A DNA stretch of 56,818 nt, taken from positions 1-56,818 of the forward strand of contig CAJUFM010000009.1 of the NCBI GenBank assembly GCA_910585745.1. The letters run 5' to 3'. Below are positions 32,090 to 42,033 of the stretch, piece after piece. Source of the DNA: an uncultured Eubacterium sp. (GTDB lineage: Bacteria > Bacillota > Clostridia > Lachnospirales > Lachnospiraceae). The translations under genes were made by a program, and so were the position numbers. Position 1 is the first letter of the stretch, and every line of letters begins with the position of its first letter. The notes beneath the pieces are model-generated. The model had not been told where the DNA came from, did not search any database, and saw only the letters and a list, made by a program, of their open reading frames with translations.

Positions 32090-33093
32090 AACGCTTACGA
32101 TACATACTGGAATATTTGTTCTTGTTTGTGGCAAACGGGATCATGCTCTGGTTCTTCCGGGGGTATCTGAATCTTTTGATCGCGGTGGCAATGATCCTGC
32201 TTTTTTTCTATGCCGTCTTTTCTGTTCATCTTGTAAAAAAATATGTGTCCCTGGAGATGAAGGCACCAGCAGAGGAGATTCCTAAAAATACAGAATTTTT
32301 TATCCGGATCCGGCTGGGGAACCGATGCTGGCTGCCTCTGGTGACGGCAAAGGTATTTTTGCGGACAGGCAACAGTTTTCTGGGCGATCTGACAGAAAAT
32401 ATCCTTGCTCTGCCGCTGAGACCAGGAAAAACAGTGGAGATACAGTATCCGCTGACTTCTGCTTATGTGGGGAATGTGGAAGTCTGCTGTGAGAAGATTG
32501 TTTTGTATGATCTGCTGGGCTTTCATAGTGTGACGGTAAATATCCAGTCGGCAGAGAGCGTATATATTCTTCCAGCAGGGGGAAGTGAGGAAGAGTTTGT
32601 TCTCAATGATTATGAGACAGGCATGGATGAGGTAGAGGAGAGCAAGCTTTCCGGCAGTGATTTTTCCGACGTGAGCCAGGTTAGGGAATACGTTCCTGGT
32701 GATGCCATGAAAAATATTCACTGGAAGCTCTCTGCCAAAAAAGATATTCTGATGGTGAAGGAACGTCTTCATATGTCCTCACGTAAACTTTTGCTCGTAC
32801 TGTCCCTCGATAAGGAAGAGGCGGAAAAGACCGATGTGGCAGTGGAGCGGCTCTTTTCCTTCGGAACATTCTGCATCTCAAACCGCGTGCCAGTGACTCT
32901 GTTCTGGTGGAGCGACAGGTATCACGAGATCCGACAGGAGACGGCGGAATCCGGGGAGGATTGGAGACAGCTGATGACCCGTCTGTTTCACGATCAGGCG
33001 GGAAACGGATATGTGGAAGAACATTTTCGGTCGGGACATCCGGGAAAGGGATATATTCTTGTAAAAAATGATGCGATCAGAGCGGTGGGATAA
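32086..33093 (+). CDS. DUF58 membrane protein
   Basis: 335 aa, GTG start overlapping the MoxR stop. Two N-terminal membrane segments (about 7-45), then a beta-rich region. The DUF58 signature is SDFSDVSQVREYVPGDAMKNIHWKLSA (positions about 32657-32740), followed by a VWA-like part LLLVLSLDKEE. Works with MoxR and the transglutaminase encoded on either side; precise substrate unknown. Confidence 0.9.
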   Translation: MKRLRYILEYLFLFVANGIMLWFFRGYLNLLIAVAMILLFFYAVFSVHLVKKYVSLEMKAPAEEIPKNTEFFIRIRLGNRCWLPLVTAKVFLRTGNSFLGDLTENILALPLRPGKTVEIQYPLTSAYVGNVEVCCEKIVLYDLLGFHSVTVNIQSAESVYILPAGGSEEEFVLNDYETGMDEVEESKLSGSDFSDVSQVREYVPGDAMKNIHWKLSAKKDILMVKERLHMSSRKLLLVLSLDKEEAEKTDVAVERLFSFGTFCISNRVPVTLFWWSDRYHEIRQETAESGEDWRQLMTRLFHDQAGNGYVEEHFRSGHPGKGYILVKNDAIRAVG

Positions 33094-33158
33094 AAGGGGA
33101 TGTTTTTTGAACTTTTAGTTCTTTAGGCGCTAAACAGCGTGCGCGAATGGAGGAGACT

Positions 33159-35573
33159 ATGGGGATTTTTAAGAAAAAAGAAAAAAAGGATCTGCAGATC
33201 ACGGTCTCAGAGGGAGTCCGTGTGGGGCGTCCTCTGGCGGCAGGGCGCCAGAATGCCCTGCTTAGCTGTGTCCCCAAGGGGATCTTAGTGTATATGGTGG
33301 TTTTTGGATCACTGGGAGGTTTTCTGTCTGCCTTTAACGTGGAGTGCACCTACCTTTTTCCAGGAATCCTTCTGCTGATTTTTGCTCTGTATTTTAGCGG
33401 ATTATTTGCTTTTCGCAAGAGCTGGTATAAGGATTTGGGATATATATTGTTTTTTCTGCTTTATGTCTCCGGGATCTATCTGTTCAAAGCCTATGTCAAC
33501 AGTGGATTTGCTGCCATTGTCAATATGGTTAGGCAGAGGGGGGAGATGTATTTTGACCTGAATACTGGCAATGAGTTTGCGGAGAACATCGATGACCGGT
33601 ACCTCACCGTCACGATCACATTTATCTTCATCGGTATCTTTGAAGTTCTGCTGTTAAACATTTTTGTATCGAATTATATGAGCCTGAAACTGGCGGTGTT
33701 CCTGGCGGTACCTATGTATGGCATTCCGCTGTATTTCGAGGTGGAGCCGGATCTTCCATTTACCCTGTGCATGCTTGGGGGTCTGATGGGCATCTGGATC
33801 TTTAAAAACAGTGGACATTTTAGTGACGGCAGCAGCCGGAAGCGGTTTGAACAGGAGGAGAAGGAGAAGGTCCCCGAACTGACCTATACCCAGGACAATC
33901 ACGTGTATGGCGGCGTCCTTCTGGCAGTTTTGTGCTGTGTGCTTTTGGTGGGTGTCTTTACCAGTTTTTACACAAAACATGATTTTGAAAAAAGCAGAGG
34001 GGTTAATCCGTATAAGGCGGCGACAGAGGATGGGGTATCCGGATTTTTAATGATCGGATTCCGTATCTTTTTCCCCAATTATTATCAGTCTGGCGGTATG
34101 AGCAACGGAAATCTGGCAAATATCTCTGCCCTCCGGCCCTCCAACGAAACCCATCTGATCGTGGAATTTGTACCCTATGATACGAATCCGGTTTATCTGA
34201 AAGCCTATACTGGAATCGTGTATACTGGGGAAAGCTGGCAGGATGGGCGCTATCTGACGAAAGCAGAAGTTGGTAATTATCCCTTTTTTAAGGTGGAGAG
34301 CATGGAAGAAGAGGCAAAGCAGCTGGCAGGACTGTATAAGAAACAGCCAAAAAAATATGGAAAAGGGATCATGAAGATCACCAACCGGGCGGCGGATCCC
34401 AACTATGTCTACTACCCTTATTTTACGAAATTTGATGATTACAGTGAATATACAAACAACGATGATCCATCATATCAGCCGGCCGACTATCATAAGACAA
34501 AAGAATTTACCTATTATCCCAATATCAATTATGAGGCGGAGATCCGGGAAGCAAATTCTCTGATTCCAGGGCTGGGGACGATATCTGGTACCCATCCATA
34601 TATATCGGTTAATGAAAGTAACGAGGCAGCTTTGGACCGGTTTATCCAGGAAGCAGGGATAAAACAGGGAGATGCGGATGTGGTGCAGAAAGTAATAGAG
34701 CATTTTAATAAAGAATATTCTTACAGTTATAGCCCCGGAAAAATGCCCAGCGGGGGTGACTTTGTAAATTACTTTCTAGAGGAGAATAAAAAAGGGGTAT
34801 GTGCCCATTTTGCCTCTGCGGCAACATTGATTTTTCGGAGACTGGGAATTCCTGCTAGGTACGTGGAGGGGTATGCCTTTGGCTTTGGACAGATTATCGG
34901 TTCTGAAAAAGTTGATACAGAAGAAAAGGATGCAGAAGAAATATGGTATCGCGGTCACCGGCTTCTGAAAGAGGAGGATGCCAGGATAGTGGATGTAAAA
35001 GATTCCAACGCTCATGCCTGGGTGGAGATCTACCAGGAGGGGAAGGGGTGGATGATTGTGGATCCGACGCCGGCGGTATCCGAAGAAAATGCTGGCGGAA
35101 ACGGCGGCCTGCTAAATTCTGTTAGAAACTTCTGGGAAAATTCGCCAAGCTTTAATATTGACAGCGATCTCTCTGGATTTAATCTTGGTTTCCTGAATTC
35201 TGACGGTGTTCGTCTGGCTGCCATCGGCGTAATGGTTTTGGCTCTTTTCTTATTCTTTGCCAGAATTGCCATGATCCGAATCTACTGCTTCAGCCGTTGG
35301 CACACACAGGATCTGAGAAAGAACCTGCTCTGGTACTATGGAGAATTCTGCCGGAAGAAGGGCCGGAGGGATAAGGAATTCAGTCGGCTTTCGGTGCCTT
35401 CAGAACAGATTCATTATCTGATGAATAAGTGTGATACTAAAAAGAAAGGGAAAACAGTTCCACCGGACGCAGACCGGGTGGTGGGACTCTTAGAGGAGAT
35501 CTGTTTTGCGCCAGGAGAGCCGGACAGGGAAGATTACCAGTATGTTATAGAGACGTTGAAAAAGATGAAATGA
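33159..35573 (+). CDS. Transglutaminase-like membrane protein (TgpA type)
   Basis: 804 aa from ATG 33159 (GGAGG 5 nt upstream; ATG 33147 lacks a ribosome site). Several membrane segments up to about residue 270, a large extracellular domain, one C-terminal membrane segment (about 690-710) and a cytoplasmic tail. Papain-like transglutaminase core: nucleophile Cys in KKGVCAHFASAATLIFR, then GIPARYVEGY, His in NAHAWVEIY and Asp in WMIVDPTP. Third gene of the MoxR/DUF58 cassette. Expected to cross-link or cleave surface proteins; the target is unknown. Confidence 0.92.
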   Translation: MGIFKKKEKKDLQITVSEGVRVGRPLAAGRQNALLSCVPKGILVYMVVFGSLGGFLSAFNVECTYLFPGILLLIFALYFSGLFAFRKSWYKDLGYILFFLLYVSGIYLFKAYVNSGFAAIVNMVRQRGEMYFDLNTGNEFAENIDDRYLTVTITFIFIGIFEVLLLNIFVSNYMSLKLAVFLAVPMYGIPLYFEVEPDLPFTLCMLGGLMGIWIFKNSGHFSDGSSRKRFEQEEKEKVPELTYTQDNHVYGGVLLAVLCCVLLVGVFTSFYTKHDFEKSRGVNPYKAATEDGVSGFLMIGFRIFFPNYYQSGGMSNGNLANISALRPSNETHLIVEFVPYDTNPVYLKAYTGIVYTGESWQDGRYLTKAEVGNYPFFKVESMEEEAKQLAGLYKKQPKKYGKGIMKITNRAADPNYVYYPYFTKFDDYSEYTNNDDPSYQPADYHKTKEFTYYPNINYEAEIREANSLIPGLGTISGTHPYISVNESNEAALDRFIQEAGIKQGDADVVQKVIEHFNKEYSYSYSPGKMPSGGDFVNYFLEENKKGVCAHFASAATLIFRRLGIPARYVEGYAFGFGQIIGSEKVDTEEKDAEEIWYRGHRLLKEEDARIVDVKDSNAHAWVEIYQEGKGWMIVDPTPAVSEENAGGNGGLLNSVRNFWENSPSFNIDSDLSGFNLGFLNSDGVRLAAIGVMVLALFLFFARIAMIRIYCFSRWHTQDLRKNLLWYYGEFCRKKGRRDKEFSRLSVPSEQIHYLMNKCDTKKKGKTVPPDADRVVGLLEEICFAPGEPDREDYQYVIETLKKMK

Positions 35574-35597
35574 TGGGACATGAAGGAGTGAAAATAT

Positions 35598-37970
35598 TTG
35601 AAGATCATAATAAGATATCTTTTGCGGAATAAGAAAAGAACCAGTAAGACGATCTTGTGCATCGCATTTTCGGTAATGCTGATGTTTTCCCTTATGCAGA
35701 TGGGGGATGTACTGCTGAAAGAGTTTCATGATCTGGCTTTAAACGGATTGCACCGTGACATAAGTATCACCCGGATCACATTACCTGAAATTGAGAAGAT
35801 ACAGAAGATTGCGGATAAGCAGGCGGTGGCACAGATGTATACGATCTGGGTGGGGGATGTGGATCTGGAACAAAAGGCGAAAGCAGGCAGGATACTTGGA
35901 TTAGAGGGGGATTTGGAATACTTTAAAGATTGTGAAATGATCGACGGAAGGAAGCCGGAAGAGGCAGGGGAGATTATCGTTTCCCAAAGCCTGATGGAGT
36001 CACAGCCGGATTATTATAAGCCGGGAAACAGAGTGGAATTAAGCATATGCGATGAAAAGAATGGAAATCACAAAGAAACATTTACTGTGTGCGGCGTGTT
36101 TTCTAATATAAAGGACGAAGGGGATATGATCTTTACCAGCGTTGTGACAGCAGACCAGCTGAGGAAACAGTGGGGGCTTTCCGAAGTATCGGACAGTAAT
36201 GCGGCGGCGGTGACGATGCATAAAGAAGAATATAAAGCGGATAAAGCAGCGGATTTTTTATATGAAATACGGGAGGTTCTCTATCCGGAAGAGTCGGAAG
36301 AGAAAACCTATTTTTTCAAAGACCGGGTTCTTTGGAATGAACAGAAAAGCGCCCTCTATGAAGAAGAGGGAACCTTTACATCCGTTTCACGAACCCTTAA
36401 GCTCCTGACGGTCATCATAGCAGCCGGGATGATGATATACATTTATGGGGTCTTTCATATCAATGTATTTCAAAAGATCCGATACCTGGGGATCATGAGA
36501 TGTCTGGGCGGCGATAAGAGGACGCTGTCAGGAAATATTTTTGGAGAGAGCATGCTGATCTCCCACGCGGGCATTCTGCTTGGAATCCTGGGAGGAAATG
36601 TGCTGAACCAGTTTGTGGCAGATAAGGTATTAAATGCGCTGATGAAGGTGGATTACTCTGTTCAGCTAAGGCAGATGTGGATTACCTATGCAGAAGTGTA
36701 TCTGGTTGCCCTCCTGCCAATCCTGATGGCAACCTTAAAGGTATGGCTGGGGGTAATAAAAATCTCACCTGTCCAGGCAATGAATTTTGAGGAGAACTCA
36801 AAGATCAGGAAACCTTCCCATGAAAAAAAGCAGACCAAACAAAAAAATATAGTAGGGTATCTGGCAGGGAGAAATATATGGCGTAACCGCTCCCAGAGCG
36901 TTACGGTCATAGCGGTGGTCAGTGTTACCCTCACCTTGCTGCTGATCATAGCAAATACGTTTAGTGTCGTGGACTTCACTCCTCAGAAGGGAAGACGGGA
37001 TTTCTGCCGGTATGAATTAATTTTCGACTATGGGACAGAAGATTATTTCCGTGATCAGGATGTCGCGGGTCTTAAAGAGCTGGATGGTGTAGAAGAGGTT
37101 TATTCCCAGTTCATAGCCAGGGAAGTAAAATTACAGTCAGAGAGGGACAGTCTTCTTGTGGTGTACAGCGATGCTTTATGGGAAAAGCTTCTGAAATACA
37201 ATCCGGAGTTAAAGAACCTGGACTATGAGAATAAACCTGTATCCGTGGCATATAGCAGCGATGAATTTGATCTGGCACCTTCGGTTACATTGGAAGGGTC
37301 AGGGCAGGAAGAAAAAATACAGATGCCGGTGACGCAGAAGTGCGTGGGAACACAGAGTCTGTTAGGAGAACTGACAGAAAACGATGATACGATCAAAGTT
37401 ATCCTGAATGAGAAAATGGCTGAAGAGATGGGAATTGGCACAGGGCAGTATTCCAGCATGTCTCTGGAGACCAACAGCCAGTTTGACAACGAACATTTTG
37501 AGGAATTCATAAAAGAAAATCTAAAAAATGCATTGATTGTCCCGCTGAATGAAGAAAGTTCCGATGAAAATCAATTACTGGCCATCATTTTTCTGGCATC
37601 TTACATATGTATCGCCTTCTTTGTATTTGTATTTTCTATGATAGAAAGCATGATAGAATTTAATATGATAAATAGAAGAAATGAATACGGGATCATGAGG
37701 GCTCTTGGAATGAACCGCAGAATATATGAAAAATTGATCTGCCTGGAGAGTATCAGCTTAGGGTTTTATGCAGTGGTCATTGCAGTAATTGTATCTCTTT
37801 TTGCAAACTATTATTTTACTTCACAGATCTTTCAGCAGGCAGAATTCAGTATCCCGGCATACATTGTTACGGTTGTTATGTTGATGTTACTCATATTGGG
37901 AAAAAGCTACAGGACAGTCCACAAAAACATGAATACAAGTATCGTGGCAATGATCCAAAATAGAGAATGA
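35598..37970 (+). CDS. FtsX-like ABC transporter permease
   Basis: 790 aa, TTG start behind GAAGGAGTG. Membrane segments near the N-terminus, three around 270-400, one around 435, and three in the last 160 residues, with two large extracellular loops. This is the duplicated FtsX/MacB-like layout. The ATPase gene overlaps its stop by 4 nt or starts 12 nt after it, depending on the start chosen. Such permeases move lipids, peptides or lipoproteins, or act as mechano-transmitters and antimicrobial-peptide sensors; substrate not inferable. Confidence 0.9.
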   Translation: MKIIIRYLLRNKKRTSKTILCIAFSVMLMFSLMQMGDVLLKEFHDLALNGLHRDISITRITLPEIEKIQKIADKQAVAQMYTIWVGDVDLEQKAKAGRILGLEGDLEYFKDCEMIDGRKPEEAGEIIVSQSLMESQPDYYKPGNRVELSICDEKNGNHKETFTVCGVFSNIKDEGDMIFTSVVTADQLRKQWGLSEVSDSNAAAVTMHKEEYKADKAADFLYEIREVLYPEESEEKTYFFKDRVLWNEQKSALYEEEGTFTSVSRTLKLLTVIIAAGMMIYIYGVFHINVFQKIRYLGIMRCLGGDKRTLSGNIFGESMLISHAGILLGILGGNVLNQFVADKVLNALMKVDYSVQLRQMWITYAEVYLVALLPILMATLKVWLGVIKISPVQAMNFEENSKIRKPSHEKKQTKQKNIVGYLAGRNIWRNRSQSVTVIAVVSVTLTLLLIIANTFSVVDFTPQKGRRDFCRYELIFDYGTEDYFRDQDVAGLKELDGVEEVYSQFIAREVKLQSERDSLLVVYSDALWEKLLKYNPELKNLDYENKPVSVAYSSDEFDLAPSVTLEGSGQEEKIQMPVTQKCVGTQSLLGELTENDDTIKVILNEKMAEEMGIGTGQYSSMSLETNSQFDNEHFEEFIKENLKNALIVPLNEESSDENQLLAIIFLASYICIAFFVFVFSMIESMIEFNMINRRNEYGIMRALGMNRRIYEKLICLESISLGFYAVVIAVIVSLFANYYFTSQIFQQAEFSIPAYIVTVVMLMLLILGKSYRTVHKNMNTSIVAMIQNRE

Positions 37971-37981
37971 TGGAGGAAAAA

Positions 37982-38662
37982 ATGAGCGAAGTTATTTTAA
38001 AAAATGTCTCAAAATCCTATATGACAGGTGATAAAAAGCAGGAGGTCCTGAAAGGGGTTGACCTGGAGGTGGAAACTGGGGAATTCGTGACGATCTATGG
38101 TCCCAGTGGCGCAGGAAAAACTACCATTATGAATATTGTGGGAGGACTGGATGATTTTGATGAAGGTAAGGTGATCATAAATGGCGAAGATATTTCCAAT
38201 CTCTCAGAGACTAAACTCGCCCGGTACAGACGCAGGCATGTGGGATATATTTTTCAGATGTTTCACCTGATCCCGGTACTGACAGTGTATGAGAATATTG
38301 TCTACCCGCTGCTGCTGGATAAAAGTAAGGTTGATGATGAGTATGTGGAGGAATTAATGAAGGATCTGGGTATCTTTGAAAAACGAAATGCGTTTCCCAA
38401 TGAACTGTCAGGGGGACAGCAGCAGAGGGTAGCGATCGCCAGGGCATTGGTAAACCAGCCCAACGTGATCTTAGCTGACGAGCCCACAGGAAATCTGGAT
38501 GAAAAGACGGGGAATGCAGTGATCGATCTGTTGCTTTCGGGAGTTAAAAAATATCATCGTACTTTGATCATGATAACCCATAACATGGAAATTGCCCGAC
38601 GGTCGGATCGGATCTATCAATTAAAAGAAGGTAAATTGTATGAAATTTCAGTTGATGTGTAG
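37982..38662 (+). CDS. ABC transporter ATPase (LolD/MacB type)
   Basis: 226 aa from ATG 37982 (ATGGAGG upstream). Walker A YGPSGAGKTT, Q-loop in FQMFHLIP, signature LSGGQQQRVAIARAL, Walker B VILADEPTGNLD, switch His in ITHNM. Drives the FtsX-like permease encoded just upstream. The downstream membrane protein overlaps by 23 nt, giving a three-component operon. Confidence 0.96.
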   Translation: MSEVILKNVSKSYMTGDKKQEVLKGVDLEVETGEFVTIYGPSGAGKTTIMNIVGGLDDFDEGKVIINGEDISNLSETKLARYRRRHVGYIFQMFHLIPVLTVYENIVYPLLLDKSKVDDEYVEELMKDLGIFEKRNAFPNELSGGQQQRVAIARALVNQPNVILADEPTGNLDEKTGNAVIDLLLSGVKKYHRTLIMITHNMEIARRSDRIYQLKEGKLYEISVDV

Positions 38663-40061
38663 ATATATCTACAAAAAGAAAAAACTTGCCATGATTGGTT
38701 TTGTCATTCTTCTTTCCCTGACGGGCATGTATGCGTTCTATGGTTTACTATTTTATCAGGCAAATGCGAATAAATGGCATCCTCTGGAGAGGATGGGGGA
38801 AGGATGGTATTATTATCTCAGCGATATCTCCTCGGCGGAAGAAGATCCGGGGCTGGCTTACATAGAACATGATTTCAAAACTCTGGACACAAAGTGGATT
38901 CATTCTTTTGATGAATATGATGTTTATTATTGTTCGGAGGAAGCCTGGGAAATGTACGATTACCAGTTAAAAAAGGGAGATGATTTTTCCAGGTCAGATC
39001 CTAATCAGGTTATCATATCCAGCGATCTGGAAAGAGAGCATCCCGTTGGCAGTACCATGCAGGTGAGGATATGGAATACAGATTCATTCTATGGGAAACC
39101 CAAACCAATAAAAACGATTGAATGTACGGTGACAGGAGTTATGAGACAGGATAAGATATTATTCAGTCAGACTCCCGATAGTCCGGCGTTTAGCCACCTT
39201 ATTTCTGAGTCTATGTTTTCAGAAGCAAGTGGTGGAAGACTGGACCCAACAATGGTCAGCCAGCTCTTTTTGAATCCTGGATTTGAACTGAAGGATCCAA
39301 GCTGGTACCAACGGTCTTCTGGAATATTCTTCCAGGCGGATGAGGATGAAATGATTAAAGTGAAGGAAAAATGTAATAATTATGGGACGATCTATAAAGT
39401 CCGTGACATCCTTACACAGAATAACCCGGTTTACGGAAATGACAGATATAAAAGTATCGTTACATGTGTACTTTCTTCGTTATTTTGTGTGATTTATCTT
39501 GCAGTGTGGCTTACCTGTGTACTGCGGGCAAATGAAAAAGATTTTGCTTACCTGACATATATCAATGGACATCTGACAGGAGATCAGAAAAAGAAAAAAA
39601 TAAATTTTTACTGCCGTAAAATTTTTACAAACATTTTTTTTCTCATCCCACTGGTATTTCTTTTTTCTTTCGCGGCATGGTTTCTGCCAAATGAACTGGA
39701 TGGCTTTTGGGAGATGAAATTATATATTCCCTTGATCGTTTTGGGAATTCAGTGTACGGTGTGTGTTCTGGGAGTATTGTGCCTAAAGCTTGTGAACGGA
39801 GAATTTGCACAAAAAGCTGCAGAGTATCTTGAGGATTGTCCACTTCAAAGACTATATATAGATGATCTGTCTGTAAAAGACAATCTTGTTCTGGTGCTGT
39901 CCGCCCAGGGGTATAAATCCAAGTGGGCAGAAGAATATGTGGCAGCGGTATTGGGAGAACGTGAAGTCAGTTATTGTAAGAACAGGCGGGCAGATATGCT
40001 TTCCCAGGAAGAGCGCATGATCATAAATAAAATAAGAGATGAATTGCTGCAGAGGATATAA
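38640..40061 (+). CDS. Membrane protein of the ABC operon (FtsX-like topology)
   Basis: 473 aa. One N-terminal membrane segment (about 17-38), a roughly 230-residue extracellular region, three further segments (about 280-400), and a cytoplasmic tail. Topology resembles a half FtsX permease, but no strong family motif is visible. It overlaps the ATPase gene by 23 nt, so it is almost certainly part of the same transporter, perhaps a second permease subunit. AT-rich relative to neighbours. Confidence 0.8.
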   Translation: MKFQLMCRYIYKKKKLAMIGFVILLSLTGMYAFYGLLFYQANANKWHPLERMGEGWYYYLSDISSAEEDPGLAYIEHDFKTLDTKWIHSFDEYDVYYCSEEAWEMYDYQLKKGDDFSRSDPNQVIISSDLEREHPVGSTMQVRIWNTDSFYGKPKPIKTIECTVTGVMRQDKILFSQTPDSPAFSHLISESMFSEASGGRLDPTMVSQLFLNPGFELKDPSWYQRSSGIFFQADEDEMIKVKEKCNNYGTIYKVRDILTQNNPVYGNDRYKSIVTCVLSSLFCVIYLAVWLTCVLRANEKDFAYLTYINGHLTGDQKKKKINFYCRKIFTNIFFLIPLVFLFSFAAWFLPNELDGFWEMKLYIPLIVLGIQCTVCVLGVLCLKLVNGEFAQKAAEYLEDCPLQRLYIDDLSVKDNLVLVLSAQGYKSKWAEEYVAAVLGEREVSYCKNRRADMLSQEERMIINKIRDELLQRI

Positions 40062-40074
40062 GATTCTATTTCAG

Positions 40075-40121
40075 GAAATGACCGCTTTTGGTGTTTCAAC
40101 ACAGTCAAAAGCGGTCATTTC
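40075..40121. terminator. Bidirectional terminator between the ABC operon and pyrG
   Basis: A 16-bp perfect stem: GAAATGACCGCTTTTG (40075-40090) with its complement at 40106-40121, in a convergent gap. T-rich on both outer sides. Confidence 0.85.
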
Positions 40122-40144
40122 TTGAAGTTATTTGGTATATGTTT

Positions 40145-41758
40145 TTATCGGTTTTTTTCATCCAGTGCCAGTGCTGCTCCTACGAAACCTTTGAACAGCG
40201 GATGTGGGCGGTTCGGACGGCTCTTGAATTCCGGATGTGCCTGGGTAGCGATAAACCAGGGGTGTTCCGGCAGTTCCATCATTTCTACGATGCGTCCGTC
40301 CGGGGAGAGACCGGAGAATTTCATGCCGTTTCGTGCCAGATCGTCCCTGTAATAATTATTTACTTCATAGCGGTGACGGTGCCGTTCCTGAATGGTGTCG
40401 GTGCCATACAGCTGGTATGCTTTGCTGGACTTGTCCAGGGTACAGGGATAGGAGCCGAGACGCAGCGTGCCGCCGATGTCTTCGATTCCGTCCTGTTCCG
40501 GCATAAGATGGATCACCGGATGGGTGGTAGCAGGAGCCAGCTCTGCGCTGTGGGCATCGCCCCAGCCAATGACATTTCGTGCGAATTCAACGATGGCCAG
40601 CTGCATGCCGAGACAAAGTCCCAGGAATGGTATGTTATGTTCACGGGCATACTGAATGGCAAAGATTTTTCCGTCGATGCCGCGGTCTCCAAATCCGCCG
40701 GGAACAAGGATACCGCTGACGTCACTCAACAGCTCTCCTACATTTTCCTGTGTTACCTCTTCGGAATTGATCCACTTGATATTCACCTGGGCATTGTGGG
40801 CGAATCCACCGTGTTTCAGTGATTCCACCACGCTGATATATGCGTCGTGAAGGGCGGTATATTTACCTACCAGCGCTACAGTAACTTCTTTCGAAAGATT
40901 TTTGATGGAATAGACCATATTCTCCCACTCGGCCAGGTCTGGTTTCGGGCATTCCAGTTTTAGACACTTGCAGGCAATATCTGCCAGATGCTCTTCCTCC
41001 ATGGCGAGGGGAACTTCATATAACGTGTCAACATCCAGATTCTGAATGACCTGGTCGCTGGGTACATTACAGAATAAAGATATTTTGTCCTTAATGGATT
41101 TTTCCAGCGGGATCTCCGTGCGGCACACGATGATGTTTGGCTGGATCCCCATACCCTGTAATTCTTTTACACTGCTCTGGGTAGGTTTTGTCTTTAGTTC
41201 ATCGGAGGCTTTCAGATATGGGATCAGTGTGACATGGATCAGGATCGCATTATCATGTCCCACATCCAGCTGGAACTGGCGGATGGCCTCTAAAAAGGGC
41301 TGGCTCTCGATATCTCCCACGGTGCCGCCGACTTCGATGATCGCGATCTGTGTCTCATCGCATCCGTCATTCCGGTAAAAACGACTCTTTAATTCATTTG
41401 TAATATGCGGGATGACCTGCACCGTACCGCCGCCGTAATCGCCGCGGCGTTCCTTGGACAGCACCGACCAGTAAACCTTTCCGGTGGTCACGTTGCTCTG
41501 TTTGGTCAGGCTCTCGTCGATAAAACGCTCGTAGTGTCCCAGATCAAGATCTGTCTCTGCTCCATCGTCGGTCACGAATACTTCACCGTGCTGGATAGGG
41601 TTCATGGTGCCGGGATCGATGTTGATATAGGGATCAAATTTCTGCATCGTCACACGGTAGCCCCGCATTTTCAACAGACGTCCCAGGGACGCCGCGGTAA
41701 TCCCCTTTCCAAGACCAGAAACAACTCCTCCTGTTACAAATACATATTTTACAGCCAT
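40145..41758 (-). CDS. pyrG: CTP synthase
   Basis: 537 aa. Converts UTP, ATP and glutamine to CTP. The N-terminal synthetase domain has KYVFVTGGVVSGLGKGITAA and DPYINIDPGTMNP. The C-terminal glutamine amidotransferase has the nucleophile Cys in LGLCLGMQLA and the His/Glu pair in ATQAHPEFKS. The start follows AGGAGGA on the minus strand. Convergent with the ABC operon. Confidence 0.97.
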   Translation of the reverse strand: MAVKYVFVTGGVVSGLGKGITAASLGRLLKMRGYRVTMQKFDPYINIDPGTMNPIQHGEVFVTDDGAETDLDLGHYERFIDESLTKQSNVTTGKVYWSVLSKERRGDYGGGTVQVIPHITNELKSRFYRNDGCDETQIAIIEVGGTVGDIESQPFLEAIRQFQLDVGHDNAILIHVTLIPYLKASDELKTKPTQSSVKELQGMGIQPNIIVCRTEIPLEKSIKDKISLFCNVPSDQVIQNLDVDTLYEVPLAMEEEHLADIACKCLKLECPKPDLAEWENMVYSIKNLSKEVTVALVGKYTALHDAYISVVESLKHGGFAHNAQVNIKWINSEEVTQENVGELLSDVSGILVPGGFGDRGIDGKIFAIQYAREHNIPFLGLCLGMQLAIVEFARNVIGWGDAHSAELAPATTHPVIHLMPEQDGIEDIGGTLRLGSYPCTLDKSSKAYQLYGTDTIQERHRHRYEVNNYYRDDLARNGMKFSGLSPDGRIVEMMELPEHPWFIATQAHPEFKSRPNRPHPLFKGFVGAALALDEKNR

Positions 41759-41866
41759 TTTTCCTCCTCCTTGCCGCCATGTCTGTGGAAAGCGGCGTCT
41801 ATGTGTATATAAATCATGATCGGTTGGGTAAAAATACTTTTATATTATAATGCTATGGATTGCTTC

Positions 41867-41887
41867 GCATTTTGACCTTTTGACCCT
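41867..41887 (-). repeat. Copy of a 21-bp dispersed repeat, in the pyrG leader
   Basis: Read on the minus strand it begins AGGGTCAAAAGG and is identical over 21 bases to 49425-49445. It lies between pyrG and ftsH. Confidence 0.7.
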
Positions 41888-41966
41888 ATCGTCATATTAT
41901 ACTATTTTTACAGTGTTGTTTCAATAGGCAAAAATTTTTTTTCACGAATTCTTCACATCTATAGCA

Positions 41967-41995
41967 TTGATTTATGGGGGAAAATCCATTATACT
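41967..41995 (+). promoter_or_regulatory. Promoter of ftsH
   Basis: TTGATT (41967-41972), 17 bp, TATACT (41990-41995), 38 bp before the start codon. Confidence 0.75.
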
Positions 41996-42033
41996 AAAAT
42001 GAGTGTGTAACTACTAGGAAAGGAAAGGATTAA